From Nannobrachium achirus (lineage: Eukaryota > Chordata > Actinopteri > Myctophiformes > Myctophidae), in NCBI GenBank assembly GCA_963921795.1, contig OY997642.1, forward strand, positions 32,810,693 to 32,874,692: a stretch of 64,000 nucleotides of DNA, written 5' to 3'. The position numbers were made by a program, and so were the translations under genes. Under the pieces are notes generated by a model. The model was not told the DNA's origin and made no database searches. It was given only the letters and a program-made list of their open reading frames with translations. Every line of letters starts with the position of its first letter. Position 1 is the stretch's first letter. Below, piece by piece: positions 13,975-28,500 of this stretch.

Positions 13975-16900
13975 CTAGTTCCTCTCCTGCACAAATACAG
14001 TCTCCTGTGGACAAAGCCCTGCCTCTTGCAATGTGATGTCATAGTCCAAGTGGGCAAGCTTCCGTCTGGGGAAGTTAGTGACAAGTTCAAAGCGTTCATT
14101 GGGGTAGCCTTTTGACTGGACGTGTCTCACCAGCGCCTGTGATAGGAGAAAGTAATACAGTGATTGTAAGAAAGATTGTTATAACAAATCATACAAAAAA
14201 CATGAATTGACCACCATGTATATAGTCAGAGAATTTTATCAGAATAATGTCAAATCTGGGAATAAATTCCTTACCAAGAAATGTCTTCACCAATGTGTGT
14301 GTCTAGGAAAAGTTGTCTAAAAAAGTTTGAAATTCAAAAATCCTAGGAGAATCTTTTACAGCTGCTGAAAGTTGGGCTCAGGAAGAAAATACACAGAAAA
14401 AAAATCTTCTTTAAGTAGCATGTGAGGGGTCTAACTAGGTGGTTGTCATGATTCTGAATCCATTGCAAGCATTTGTTTTGCACAAACTGTGAAAAGTGAC
14501 GTCTCATCACTAATCCATCGTTTAGTAGTATTGTGTATAGAAAGTCAATGGGAGCCCAACTTTCAGCAGCTGTAAAAAATTCTCATAGGAATTTTGAATT
14601 TCAAACTTTGTTAGATGTGTTACTAGACACCTTTTACACACACATTGGTGAAGACATTTCTTGGTAAGGAATTTTAAACAGATTTCATTAATATCCCGAC
14701 TAATAGAGCAGAAGCACTGATAAGAATAGATAAGTTGTCGTCTCACCATAAGCTTGGCTTTGGATGACAGAGCAATCTGTTCTCTCTGCCCATCTGGGTA
14801 ACGAAGCATCAACCTTGCCTTGGGACCTAGGATTAAAAATACAAATAAAACATCAACATCATAGAGAAACAACAAACAGTATTTGTTCAACTACATGTGG
14901 ACTCATACATACAAACAGGGACACTGGGGCTTACCATTATCATCAAGGCAGTCAGAGGGTTTGCTGTCACTGGCATTGGAAGGACCAGCACTTTGGGTTG
15001 CTGCGTTACAGTGGTTCTTTCCAGAGTCTGGGGCGGGTGGAGAACGACTTGGGCCTGCAGCGGAGGAGGGCTCTAGGTGGTTCTTTTTGCTCTCCTCTTT
15101 TCTGTGGCTGTGGTTGTTTTCTTTGTGTGGGGACTTTCTGTGCTGTGTGGGGGGGCTGTCGGGATGGAGAGGCTGAGGGGCCGGGGCCGTGGGAGGGGCT
15201 GGGGCGTGTCTGACTGAGGAGATCTTCTCCTCCTGGGCATCTGGCGTGTCGTCGTCAGAGCCGTCGACGGAGATGAGGCCCTCGCTGTCCGAGAAAGGCT
15301 CTGCGTCCGAGTCGTCCTCCGAGCGCGGGGAGTCAGGGGCCTCCGCGGCGGAGCCGGACTCGTAGTGGGTCTCCTGTAGAGATGCTCGGATGGCTGCCTC
15401 CAGCTGGCTGTCCTCACTGGCATCGATCAGACTCTCCTGAGACAGGAGGACAGACAGTATGCAGATGTTAAGAAGCTGAATGACAGCAAAGTGAAACAAC
15501 ATAGAGAGCCTTTTTTAAATCTGTCCCAAAAGCGTAACTAAACGATGAACACTAGCTTAGGTGAGCAAAGTGTGTTCCATGTAGACAGACAGGCACAGAG
15601 CTAGACAACACAACATGGGTTGTAAACTATTATGGAATTTGTCTCATAGAAGTACAAAACAATCGAAGAAAAAAAGTAAAAAACAATACATGTTTTTACA
15701 TTAATACTAACTTATAACCTATCCATGGCATATTGAAACACGTTGGGGAGTGGCGTGCTGACCTGTAATGTCACCCCCTTGCGAATTGTTATTTTACATC
15801 ACACTCTCCTCGTTCTTCTTTTCTCCAGTCTCCATCAACAAGAAAACACCATACACCTTGACTGTCACTATAGCTCCCCCTTGTGGAAGGATCAGAAACT
15901 CACCAGCCAAATGCCAATATCAACCATTTTCATTTCTCCTAGTACAATGACTGAGGACATTTGTCATTTAAACCAGTGGTTCCCAAACTTTTTAACTTGT
16001 GACCCAAAGAGAAATTAGACGTTTGCCTTGGGACCCAAACTAGTGAAAAATTATTCATGGAATTTTAGATTTGTTTGTTTTAAAATGTATGAAATCATTT
16101 ATTTTTAAATATTGAATAGAAAATGTAGACCTTTTTCATGTAGGAAAAGAAAATGGGATTTTTATTTGAGTCATGACCCATAAAAATTGGTCCGTGACAC
16201 ACGAATGGGTCCTGACCCAGTGCTTGTGAACCAGTGATTTAAATGAGTCACTGAGGAACCACTCACCTCCTAAAACAAGGATATATTGAGTGTTGGAGTA
16301 AATGCCAATTAATGCTGCTGACGTGTCATTTCACATCATTGATCCTGGCATCAGCATTTTGTAGAGAAATACTCAGTAGACAAGGTTTTATTTGCCACAC
16401 TAATCTCTTCATATCAGAACAAAGGGATTTAGGTTTAAATAGGTTCCCTTTAACTTTTTCAATTGCAATTTCCATTTTAGCGATTGCGGTCATCATGTTT
16501 TTACAGAATGCCTCCTTTGGGCCGAGCTGAAGAGGGTCAGTGAAAAAAAACATTTGGAAATCTCATAGCATCACACACTACAGGATAATCTTAAAACATT
16601 CTCTAAAACACAAAAGGATTTTATTGAGATTATCGGACTGCGCCTCATTTCATCTCACGTGATCACAAAACATGCGGAAACAGTAGCAGAGTAGCAGACA
16701 TAACGAACGAAACATTAAACTTCCAATGGTGACTGGAAAGACAAGTTATAGACAGTGTTCTTGCCACATGACATCCAAGCTGTCCTACAGGTTGATTTGG
16801 CCAGTCGCCATGCCAAAAGTCCACTTATTCACTTGAATCACTTCACATCTGTCTCCTTGTAGAACGCCTTTCTTTCTCTCTGTCGTATGTGAGTGCCTCC

Positions 16901-19900
16901 CACCTTGCTGTTCCACTTTAGAACTGTCTCCACCAGGCTGAAGGCGTGGAAGAGACTATGATTTTGCCACCGACCGTCCGTCCGTGTGGGTGTCCATCTG
17001 TCTATGTACAGCCAACTGTTCTATATCTGGCAACGTTTGGCCCAATTAACGATTCCTTGGATACAGAGCAGAAACCCCACCTTTTTCATATCGGCTTGTC
17101 ATAGCGCCACCAGGAGGCCATTTTTTTTTTACATGACTCATACAGATTTTTTCCAAACATCACGCAAATCGGTACACATTATAGTCATGTGATCAAGACG
17201 GATCTGTCCAATTCTTCATATTTCATCCTGATTGGCTAAGATTGACCCAAGGAGTGTTTTATAAGGAGGTCAATGGCAGTGGGATTTTGCTGAAACCATA
17301 CCCAGATATGGAAATTACTGACTTCATAGAATGGCCACATGACTGAGATATGCATGGACGCAGTGCCATTATAAGCCTGTCTTGTTTGTTTTATCATCTG
17401 CCTCATTTGTATGGCACTTTGGGTCCACTGTGCAGTTTTTAAATGTACTACATAAAGGTGACTTGACAGACAATTATTGCAGATCATGTAGATTTTCACC
17501 CGATTGCAATCTCTCTCGTGGAAGGTTTCCGCTCAGTTTATGAAAATTATATACATCTCTTTTATAATGTATTAGTGGCTAAGCCATTGCTGAAATCTAA
17601 GACATGGGAAGCGAAGGTTGCTTCACTTGGATTTTTCCAACTGGGGTGAAGATACTGAGGCGACCGTTTGTGTCGACCTGCTTGCGCCGTACGTCATTTC
17701 GTCTTTGCATTCACTTTGTATGTAATCGTGCTGCTCGAACTATCCAGGTTTGAACGCACCATCAGCCTTGTTCAGACTGCATAAAACAAATCCGACTGCA
17801 AACAGGATAGGAAATCAGATTTGGGCTGCCAGTGAGTCTTAATAGGGCCTAAGTATAAAGGGTTTAGGTGGTTACGAATGTCTAGTTAATGTCAAGCATT
17901 ACCCGACAATCATTATCCAAATAAAGACAGCAATCAAATACTCACAGAACGAGCTCGTTTTGCAGGGGGCGCGTGGCAGGATGGTCCATCTAGTTGTCCG
18001 TGCTCTGCCAGGAAGCCCGACACCTGCTCCAGGAACGACGCCACATCCAGCTGGTTCCACTCCACCATTTTTTGACCTAGGTTGGATGCCAAGACACAGG
18101 TATCAGAACCTTTAACATGTCTCCAAAGGCGTTACATGTAGCTACGCTAAAATTATATTTATTATATTATATTATTTAAGCTTAGCAAATGTCAGATTCG
18201 CAAAACATTCAAATAAAATGGGAATGGGTCATCACATCAGTGGTTCTCAAAGTAGGGTCCGGGGACAGCCAGGGGTTTACCACAGCTGTTTTACCACTTT
18301 AACCCAATTATGCTTCAGCGTTCTAAGAATAGCCAATTTAAAAACAAAAGAAAATCTTATGTTTCCATGCATTCATGGCTGTGGTTGATATGCTGTTGTG
18401 TTAAACCATTGGTTTAAACCTCCGACCAGTGCAACCACTAGAAGCAGTGTTATACCTTCAGAAGAAAACAAAAGCGCCTTTCAGACGGAGCGCGGTCGCA
18501 GCTTCCTAGTAATTCATTTTCAATGAGAGGCGGGCAGTTATTTTGGCCGTGCGGGGAAGTTTAGGTGCGGCGAGGCCAGCGGGCGCGGTTCCGTGAAATT
18601 CCCCCTCGCGTGCTCGTTCGTGGATGCGCTCGAGGGTGGCGAGAGCTGGATTGTGGTCAGCTTTTCTTTACACGCTTGGCGGCTGGCGCGCTGAGGACAC
18701 AGGCGTAATATCGCCCGGCATTTACTCGCGGAGCGATTGTGTTTATCGAACTATCCAGGTTTGAACGCACCATCAGCCTTGTTCAGACTGCATAAAACGA
18801 ATCTGACAGCAAACAGGATAGGAAATCAGATTTGGGCTGCTAGTGAGTCTTAATAGGGCCTAAGTATAAAGGGTTTGTCTCCACATGAGACCGCAGCGCA
18901 GCCCCTGTGCCCCGTCTGAAAGGCGCGAAAGGCTTCCCTGAATAGCCTACTACAGAGCAGATTATAATGCATATAATATACACAAACATTGAGGAAACTT
19001 AACTTCAGCCAATTATATATCCCCTTCAATAATACCAATAGCTATTGTGTTTTATATAATCTTTATCATGGATTAGACACCTTTACAATGGTGTACAGCT
19101 TGTAAGCATCAGGCATTCATGGAATGAGCAGCAACGTGTGGGTAGTGCCCCCCAAATGTGCCAAAATGGCCTGCAATAATTGTAAAAACGTATATATGTG
19201 GTTTTTCTTCTCCTTATTACTGTGGGAGAGTGCAATCATTTAATGCAACAAGAATGAAGGGTGTGAAGAATCACAGGCAGAAAGACAGACAGATACAGAG
19301 ATCTCCATATATGGGCATAAATTGGACACAGTCAGACAGATGGGGAACGGGTACAACGAGCATTGCATAACCAGAGGGGCATGCATTCCCAACAGGGATC
19401 GACCTGTTAAAATGTAAGATGAAGTAGGGAGATTTCTGCCTGTCAGTGACAATATGCTGCCATGTCCTCCAGTCAGGACTCACCTGTGCGGGGGTCCAGG
19501 ATAGATATGTATGGGAATTTTGACAGCTTGTAGAACTGGATGTATCTCTGTCCCTCTTCACTGTCATGATATACCTGCAGTTTGTAACAAGCAGATAAAG
19601 TGGTGTAAGGCAGGCATACAATGGGTGATTTTAGTTTTTACTACCACTCATGCTGTACAGGTAAATCGTTCGCAACATGTTCACAATGTATGTGCTGCGA
19701 CCGATGTGTTTGAATTGGCTTGGTGATAAACGTGACTGTTGACAGTTTTTGCACATGTATTGATTACTCCTACTAATAAACACTTGGAGATAAGTATTTT
19801 TGCAATATTATTGAAATTCTGTAAGTACATTATAATGGCCAACTTGTTAAAGGGTAGTTTTATAATAATTGCATTGTGCATTTTTCCCTTCTTTTTTAAA

Positions 19901-22900
19901 TTTAATTATTTTGCTGTTTTTTGTTTCTAAACATTAATGGTTTGAATTGTGTTTAAACATTTACACAATGAATCCCACCTCTAGTGTCAAGGCTAGGTTT
20001 ATGTAGCCTGTGTACCAGCCTGCTATGCTACGTTCCGTGGATTTGTTTTGTCACTTTGTCGCTTCTCAGTCTGGCAAGCCCTCCATTTGACTTGTATTTC
20101 CGAAAGTCACCTGTTACATAGGTGGCGTTGTTGCTTGGATGTTGTTCCAATGAATCAAGAGTAGGGTTAAGCCCTTATCAAAGTCTGCGGTGAAGAGCCT
20201 ATCACCGCAAATTTTAGGTGATAAGCTGTCCACCTAAAGTGAGAAAACAAGTGGAGGCCATCATAGTCAGTCACGGTGAAGTCCTATCACTGTCACTGAC
20301 TGGTCTAGATCGACCAATCAGTCAACGGGGTGATGGGCCGATCTGTCTGAAAGTAAAACAGAGAGATGTGTCGGGGTTCAGTGCAGTGTCGTTCGGAAAT
20401 CCAGTGCGCTGCGCACTGGGTGTGCTGAGTGCACGCACTGAACAACTCTACTCAGAAGATGGGGTTTGGCGGTGTGGTGCGTCAGTACGGTGTTTTGATT
20501 CATTGGTTTTCATGGCTATGTCTTGAGCGCTTCTCAGCTTTGAACAATGGAGGAAATGATCGCGAAATGCCCCATTTGCAGCTTGATAGGTCCTTTTGGG
20601 GTTTATTGTTAGACAAGCATCAACGTGTAAACTAACAGCAGGAAGGCCATTGTTATGAATTAAATTACCTTTCAATAGTAACGTTACGTTAGCAACTGCT
20701 GCTTTTCAGGAAGTTCTCCTTCAGAGTTCAGAGTGAAAAAGCACACAGCTGCCCCTTAACTGGTCGTTTCGTAAATAAGCCACACTGAGTGCACTCTACA
20801 ACGTCACCGCCCACTGCACTCACTACACTGAGAGCACACCCGGTGTGCATTTCCGAACACACCCTATGTCATCAGCCAGCCAAAACACAGTGGTGTATTT
20901 GTCCCACCCCACACCACAGACCAATCGTAAGCTGCAAGTGTTTCCACTTGCTTTCTATGTCCCACCTCCCTTGGAGATAGAAGCCTGGCCAGACTGAGGA
21001 GCGAAGTGACAAAACAAATCCGACGGAACGTAGTGTAGCAGGCTGGTATCCAGGCTAAGGTTTATGAGACATACAGAGTCAAGCAAAGTGAGAGGGTGTT
21101 AATTCACACACCTGCCAGAAGATGAAGTGTTCTCTGATGATGGTCCTGACAGCATCGTTGCTCCATACGTCCCTGTTCAGACACTGGCAGGCAAAATCCT
21201 GCACGTTCTGGATGTTGATCATCAGCCACTTATTCTCTAGCTGACCGCAGTCTTTTGCCTATGCACAGAGGAACACAACATCATCATCAGAGGGTGTAGC
21301 GGTTCAAGGGTTGAAACACCTGATGACGATGGCTATTGCCTGAAGACATCAACTCTTCCTGGCCAAGGCTACATTCACCAAACGTGAATGAAGAAGAAGC
21401 ATCTTTAGATGCAATTATAATCATGGGATCTAGTGTTAAGTAAAATCCTTTTGACTATTTCTTTTTACCGTTAGTGCACCTAAAAGCTCTAGTAACACAC
21501 CAATTACCACTTCCCCGGCAGTGCGAGGGCCAAGCAAGATTTCTTTAGCATAGTAATCTTTTCCTAATCCCTGTGCAATACTGTCCGTTATCCTTTTTAA
21601 TTTTTATATTAGTATTATTTGTTACTCCTCCTAGCTGTATCTCTTTTTCTTTATCTGTTCTGTCATTCGTAACTGTATTGTCATAACAACTGAATTTCCC
21701 CCACAAGATCAATAAAGGTCTATCTAGTATTAATTTAACACTGAAGAGTGTGCAAGTGCAAATGGAACAAAATGGACCCAGTCCATTAGATTACAAATGT
21801 AAGAATAACAAAAAAAAACAATGGCAACGCAATATCACACTTTAGATAATAAAAACAACAAAAGCACGAATCTGGGATATAGTCAGAAAACAGGGTAGAA
21901 ATCCCCACCAAAAAAAAAAAAAAAGAAATCGGCAAATGTATGGTAGAGAGAAAGATTACATTAAAGAAACAGCTGTATATTAGCTGATGTACCGACAACA
22001 GAACAGACATGCTTGTTGTCACATCCACCATCAGAATTATCATTCAACATTCAGAACCCGCGTAGAGTGAGTAGAGTAGTGTAAAAGATCCAGCGAGTGT
22101 GTGCTCACCGTCTCAAAGCTGCCTTTGTGCATGAGCTCAATGGGGGGGCGGAAAAGGTCTGCCAGGGTGCTCAATTTCTTATCCACTGCGCTACCATTGC
22201 GCAGCTCCTGCTCCTGGCGAACTGGTTAAAAAAACATGGATACTTAGCCACTACAGGAGGAAACAGTACAGCTAGGAATACAATGACAGAGAGCAGACAT
22301 ACAGAGAGGGAAACCCCAAAAGAGACTGAAAGAAAGACAAGAGATTTTTCCGTCTAAGTGCATTATCCAATAGCATTTTCTTTACTAGGCTTGCTCTTAA
22401 AAAGGCAGAAGAGAAAAAGGAGACATTAAAGGGATAGTTCACCTCCAAAATGTTTTTTTTTCTTTCTTTTTCTATCGATTACTCACCCCATGGAGACTCG
22501 ACATTTCTTGTCGCATTCCTAAGGCAATAATGTGAGGAGACTCAGTGTCTCCATAGGGGACAAAGCAGGTTCTTTGTGTCTCCATAGTAAACCACTGCTG
22601 GTCATCAAATTATTGGCTTAGGAATGCGAAGAAAAATAATCATAATAATAAAAACTATCCCTTTAAAGAGACTCACTTGTTTCAGTTTGGAAGTCACGGA
22701 AGCCATCAAATATGGATCGAGCAGGTCTCCGTCGCTTTGGCACTGCAATTATAATGGACATGGAAAGCACATTCAGACACTGAACAAAAGACTGACTGTT
22801 TGAAATGACTGAAATGAATTATGTGTGAACTTTCAGTCAATGGAAAGACAAAGTAGAGTTCAGTACATAACATCACCTCCAAACATTGGTTCCGGTTCCA

Positions 22901-25530
22901 CCAATATGTCTTGCTTCTGGGGAATGGGTGCTCGTACCTCACTGAAACACAAGACAACAGGCATTAACTCATTCACTGCCAATCCTGTTTTTCAGGAATT
23001 TGATGTTTTGCCCACATCGCCAATCACATGTTTTTCACTTTTTTTGCATTTTTCACACGTTAGCGTTCAGCCCCATCTTGTGTTGTTCTTCTAACCGTCA
23101 GCTCCGTCTCTTGCCAGTGCCACCATGGAAATGTTTAATGCACAATGCATCACCACATCATGAAGAAAAGGCTTCATTTCATGAGCAATGCCTGGCCTTT
23201 CTTCCAGGAATGCCTTGCTTTCAAATGTAAACCTCCAAACTCCATGGCAGTGCTTCTCATGTACCGACCTCCCAAACCAAATCCATTCTTCCTCCCTGAG
23301 ATAAATGATGTACTCACCTCACTCTGCACCATGTCATCCATCATAGTGATCTGAATATTCATGTGGGCAATACCTTGTCATTTTGCAACGCGAGGAGCTC
23401 ATTCGGCTTGATTTTCTTGCAGGTGGGATTTATGGCTCTTTGAAGTGAGCCGAGCCGGATATCTGCGATCCGTTCCTTTTCAAAGAGCCGTTCAAAATAC
23501 TACATGTAAAAAGTACAAACATTCTTTACTACAATGTACAAAATACACAAGTAGAAGTGTAATTAAAATGTACTTGAGTAAAAGCACTAAAGTATTGGTA
23601 TCAAAATGCACTGAGTAGTCCACCCCCCAAAATGACTTTTTTTCTATTGATTACTCGTGCCATGGAGACTTGAGTTCAATAATGTGTTGTAGACTATTTG
23701 TCGCATTCCTAAGACAAAAATATGATTATAGCACATTTAGCCCCATATTGAATAGAAAGTACTCAATATGCAGAACGTCACATTTCACAGGTTTTCCAAT
23801 TAATAACATTTGGAAAAATCATTTGACAATAGCAGATCTACAAGCTCACAATGTGTCGCAACGTGACACATTGTGAGCTTGTAGATCGGCTAATATTTTC
23901 AAATGGCGGAAATGTATATGGCCAAAATGTAGGCCTATATAGGGTTGAAGTGATTTGTAATTATAATCAAAATCTAGAAAGTAACAAAATAACTAAAAGT
24001 AACTAAAATGAGACAGTATTTTGAACGGCTCTTTGAAAAGGAACGGATCGCAGAGATCCGGCTCGGCTCACTTCAAAGAGCCATGCAAGAAAATCAAGCC
24101 GAATGAGCTCCTCGCTTTTGCAACAGAGTTCCTGAGTGTGCTTGGAGTGTCTTGGCCTGCAGCAGCACATTGAGGTTCCTACTCACATCAAGGGCAGGGG
24201 TGCACCCTTGACCAAGTTATCACCGACTCTGCCCCCATTAAAGGGGAAATTCAGACCAAAACATATCCCCCCCTAAATGTACCTTTTTTATACATGATCC
24301 TGCCTGGTTTGGTGGATTTCACTCATTGTTACTCCTCATCTGAGTTTTGACAACCCCTCCTCACAGCTAAAATGGGGCTTGTGTGACTCCAATCGCTTAT
24401 TTCAGGCGCTCCAAAATTCTGCTAGAATAGTGATCTACGCTCACGTAGTACGCTATTCTAGAAGCTTACTACGCTAGAAGCGTACATATGTTCTCATTCA
24501 TATTACTGGATTCAAGCGATCAACAGCCTAACTAGATTATATTCGTATGATGCAATTTTTTCTTATTTATACCACAATGACGCGTTGTGTATATACTGGC
24601 TGTAATAACTCCAGGAAAAATACTTCTTTACGCTACAGAATAGTGCTGGGCGATTCTTGCTAAAATGACAATCTCGATTTTCTTCCTCAAGAATCTAGAT
24701 CACGATTCTCTCACGATTTTTTTAGAGCATAAAATGAAACCAAATAAGGGTTCATTTGGGTTTATAAAAAAAAAAAAGTTTGATCAAGAAAAAAAAACAT
24801 TTATTTTGAAGTCTGCAGACCGGGAAAATGCGCCAAAAAAAGTCCACTGACAAATTCAAGAATTGACAATTGTCTAACTTGACAAATGCTATGTTGCTTG
24901 CTAGTGCTACATCTTCCTTCAATCACATGTTAACATCTGTCGGACAGACAGTCACAGGGAACCACAAAAAGTCTAGCTCTGCAGGTGTTTTTATTTTTAA
25001 TATATAGCCCAGGGACTCATTCATGTCATGGTCCTGGGGTCCGGGGGATGCGCCTCCATTGGAGTCCATGTTAAAATAATTTACCGGGTCGCGGTAAAAG
25101 AAAAACATTTTAAAATTCCACAGACACCACCATTGTTCATGGGTGAAAGCATCCTACTTTACCCTACGTTAACACAAATAAAATCCACGTAGAAAGTCTT
25201 AAACAGGCGATAGAAACGTCAATGTTTTGATTCCACCGACGTCCGACGCCATTTTGCACGCCCAAATTCATTAGGGGCACATGTTTTAGTAGTTTTAGTA
25301 GTTCTAAGTTCAAACATTAGCCAAATTGTAAAATAAATAGAAATAGGCATACACTTTGAAAATAGCCGATCTACAAGCTCACAGCGCTCGAAAACATTGT
25401 ATTGAGGACTCATAAAACTTTTCTGGGACCCATTTGAATCACCACCTGGAGTTAACGCTATGGACCAGAGCTATGTGTGTGTGGTAGAGAGAGAGGAGAC
25501 GGCGATGGAGACAGAGCTTTGACTGCGTGC

Positions 25531-25582
<52 letters not shown>

Positions 25583-28500
25583 GGGGGGGGGGGTGATAGA
25601 GAGAAGGGGATACGGTGAGTTTTGCTCAAACGTAGTGTGTGCGGACTGTTGCATTTTTATTTCTCATGACATCATAAAATCGCCGTAACTACATAGGAGT
25701 CTGAATCGAGATTGCAATCCATTTCCGATTCATCACTCAGCACTAACTACAGAAGTTACGCTGTAAGCGAAGTCGCCGGAAGTCTCGCGATACGCGAGAA
25801 TCTTGCCTAAGCTATGGAAACAGTAAACACAGCCGTGTTCTCATGGATTACTGCATGTGGTGGTCCAACAGCACGTCGGTGTCTTTGAACTATGAATAGA
25901 CGATTGATAAAGAAAAAAACAATTGTGGAGCTCCTGAAATAAGCGATTTTGGGAGAGTCGCACAAGCCCTATTTTAGCTGTGAGGAGTTGTCGTCAAAAC
26001 TCGGATGAGGAGCAACAATGAGAGAAATCCAAACCAAATCCAAATGTATGACAAAAGGCTCATTTAGGGGGGATATGTTTTGGTCAGAATTTCCCCTCTA
26101 ATAACCTGAAGGACTACAGTCTGGATGTCATTGTGTCTGACCGACCACAAGGTCAGACACACCAGAGACAAGGTCTCAATGACCTTGACATTTTTGCTGC
26201 CCCCTACTAGACCTAATCATCAAATGGTTTTCTGAAACTGGAAAAGCATTGACCCAGCCCCCATGACCACAGATCTGGAAAAGCATTGACCCAGCCCCCA
26301 TGACCACAGATCTGGAAAAGCATTGACCCACCCCCCATGACCATAGATCTGGAAAAGCATTGACGCAGCCACCATGACCACAGATCTGGAAAAGCATTGA
26401 CCCAGCCCCATGACCATAGATCTGGAAAAGCATTGACCCAGCCCCCATGACCACAGATCTGGAAAAGCATTGACGCAGCCACCATGACCACAGATCTGGA
26501 AAAGCATTGACGCAGCCACCATGACCACAGATCTTCCGCAAATCTCTTGGGTCCTTCCCACTTCTCAGTCTCTGCATCAATGGATGAAATAGTGGCTCAC
26601 TATAACACCTCATCCGCACTGCACGCGAGCGAGTGACACAACGTCCTGTGAAATAGTGTCCGCATTTACAGCATCGGACATTGCTCAACCTTGCTCAAAT
26701 AGAGGCTCCCGAGCGAAAACAGGAGGGGTGGACGACATCGCGACACAACGCGTTGTTGCTCACGGTAGGCCAGGACGTCCTCATTGAAACAAATGTACCG
26801 GTATTTTAATGAGATTTCGTCGCTCGCGTCGCGTTGCATCGCGGGCAGTGCGGATGAGCTGTAACACATCCCTGAGCAGTAGGAGTGTAACGATACATTT
26901 AATAGCGATACGATATGCATCACGATACATGGTTGACGATACGATACATGGACTATATTGGTTCATTCATGGCGATACAATACAATATGATTCAATGATT
27001 TTGAATCGATGTAGGAACTATTTAGCAAAGAAATTAAATCTGTGTGAAACGTGTCAATAGTGCTGTTTTTTGGGATCTATTATTATGGCTATAATTGTAA
27101 GTAAACACTGTAATTCTCTACTAAATGCATGGACATTATATTCAACACATTATTATGGACAAAGCCTCACCTTGAAATGAATATAGAGATTACACACATT
27201 TATCGATAGACCAAGAGTAGCTATATGGAATGTTAAAGTAATTAGACCCCTCTTTTTCATTTTCCTTCTTAAAATTGCTAAATACAAGTCACAAAATAAT
27301 ACTTTGTTTCTATACAAATCAATTATTTGCATTGCAAAACTATACAAAGCCAAACAAATGTAATATTTTGCTTTTGCATATCGATATAGTAGATCATTGC
27401 AAATTGAAATCGATTTTTCAATTCAGTTACATTATCGTTACATTCCTACTGAGCAGTGTTTTTGACCTCCATGACCCTGTTATGATGCATGAGGTGAGAT
27501 TGTCCTGGAATGACGTTCAGACACTCACGGCTCACTGTGCATAAACTGGCTTTCCATGAACTTCAAAAGGGTCCCTTAAAGATGCTCAGTCTCAGGTCTA
27601 CTCCAACCTAACAAATAAATAAACAAACTTAAAATGTCCCCTTCTTTGACTATCTGTAATACCAATCCAATTGATATTTGCTTAACCCGGTCTTCTACCC
27701 TGAGCCATCTCAAACAAGCAAAAGTGTGTTGCAATTGGGTGGGTCATGGAGTTAAGGCCAGGCCAGACAGACAAACCAAACCATTTGTAGACCTCTTGCC
27801 ACAGAGCCATGCCATAAAAACAATCCAGTGACAGTACATGGAAAAACAAGGTTTAAGTAATGAAAGGACACCGTCCCAACTTTAAAATCTTGGATACAAC
27901 AGGTGAGAAGGGAGAACATCATCTTACTCTTCAGGAGGAGGACCTCTGCTGCTTGAAGCTGCTGTCGAGCCGGAGCTGGTGCTGGGCTCCTCTGCAATCC
28001 CTCCTCCATCTAAAAACATGGTCACTGCCATCTCTAAATTGTTGTTACATGCCTCTAGCATGTGTTGTCCTACGCTCTCTGTGGCCCCTGGAGGAAACAA
28101 AACGTTATTTTTCTATGCACATATTATTTAAATTAATACTATAAATACAATATACAATAAAAGACTATACATAGAAACTGACACCATTCACAATGTATTT
28201 GTATATATTATGTAGGCAAGCCCCCACAAACCCAAACAAGTCCATAATGCTCAAATAGCTTTGACCGTGGCTTGGTGAACAAGGTTCCACAATATTCTGT
28301 ATTACATTATTTATTAGGGGACTAAAAATGGAAGTTGATCGCTGTGCAAACAAATATTCAAGGCATGTTGTATGTATGTCGGTTATGTATGTGGTGAGTG
28401 AGTGCACAGTCCATTATCATCAGTTTCCTGTTAACTGCGCATGTCCGTATCACTTTCCCAAGTCTTGCTCTACAAGCAGCCCCCATCTGGCTAAGCCATT

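Noticed and set aside
14522-14890. 122-aa minus ORF
   Set aside because: Covers ubxn7 exon 10 but continues into both introns without using the splice sites; only 14826-14747 is coding.
15073-15423. 116-aa Arg/Thr-rich minus ORF and two plus-strand ORFs over the same span
   Set aside because: Other-frame reading of GC-rich ubxn7 exon 9.
26230-26538. CRISPR-like array
   Set aside because: Units are contiguous 37-bp tandem repeats with no unique spacers, in a vertebrate intron.
26176-26688. 170-, 113- and 92-aa minus ORFs
   Set aside because: Translation of the 37-bp minisatellite in all frames; no start context or relatives.
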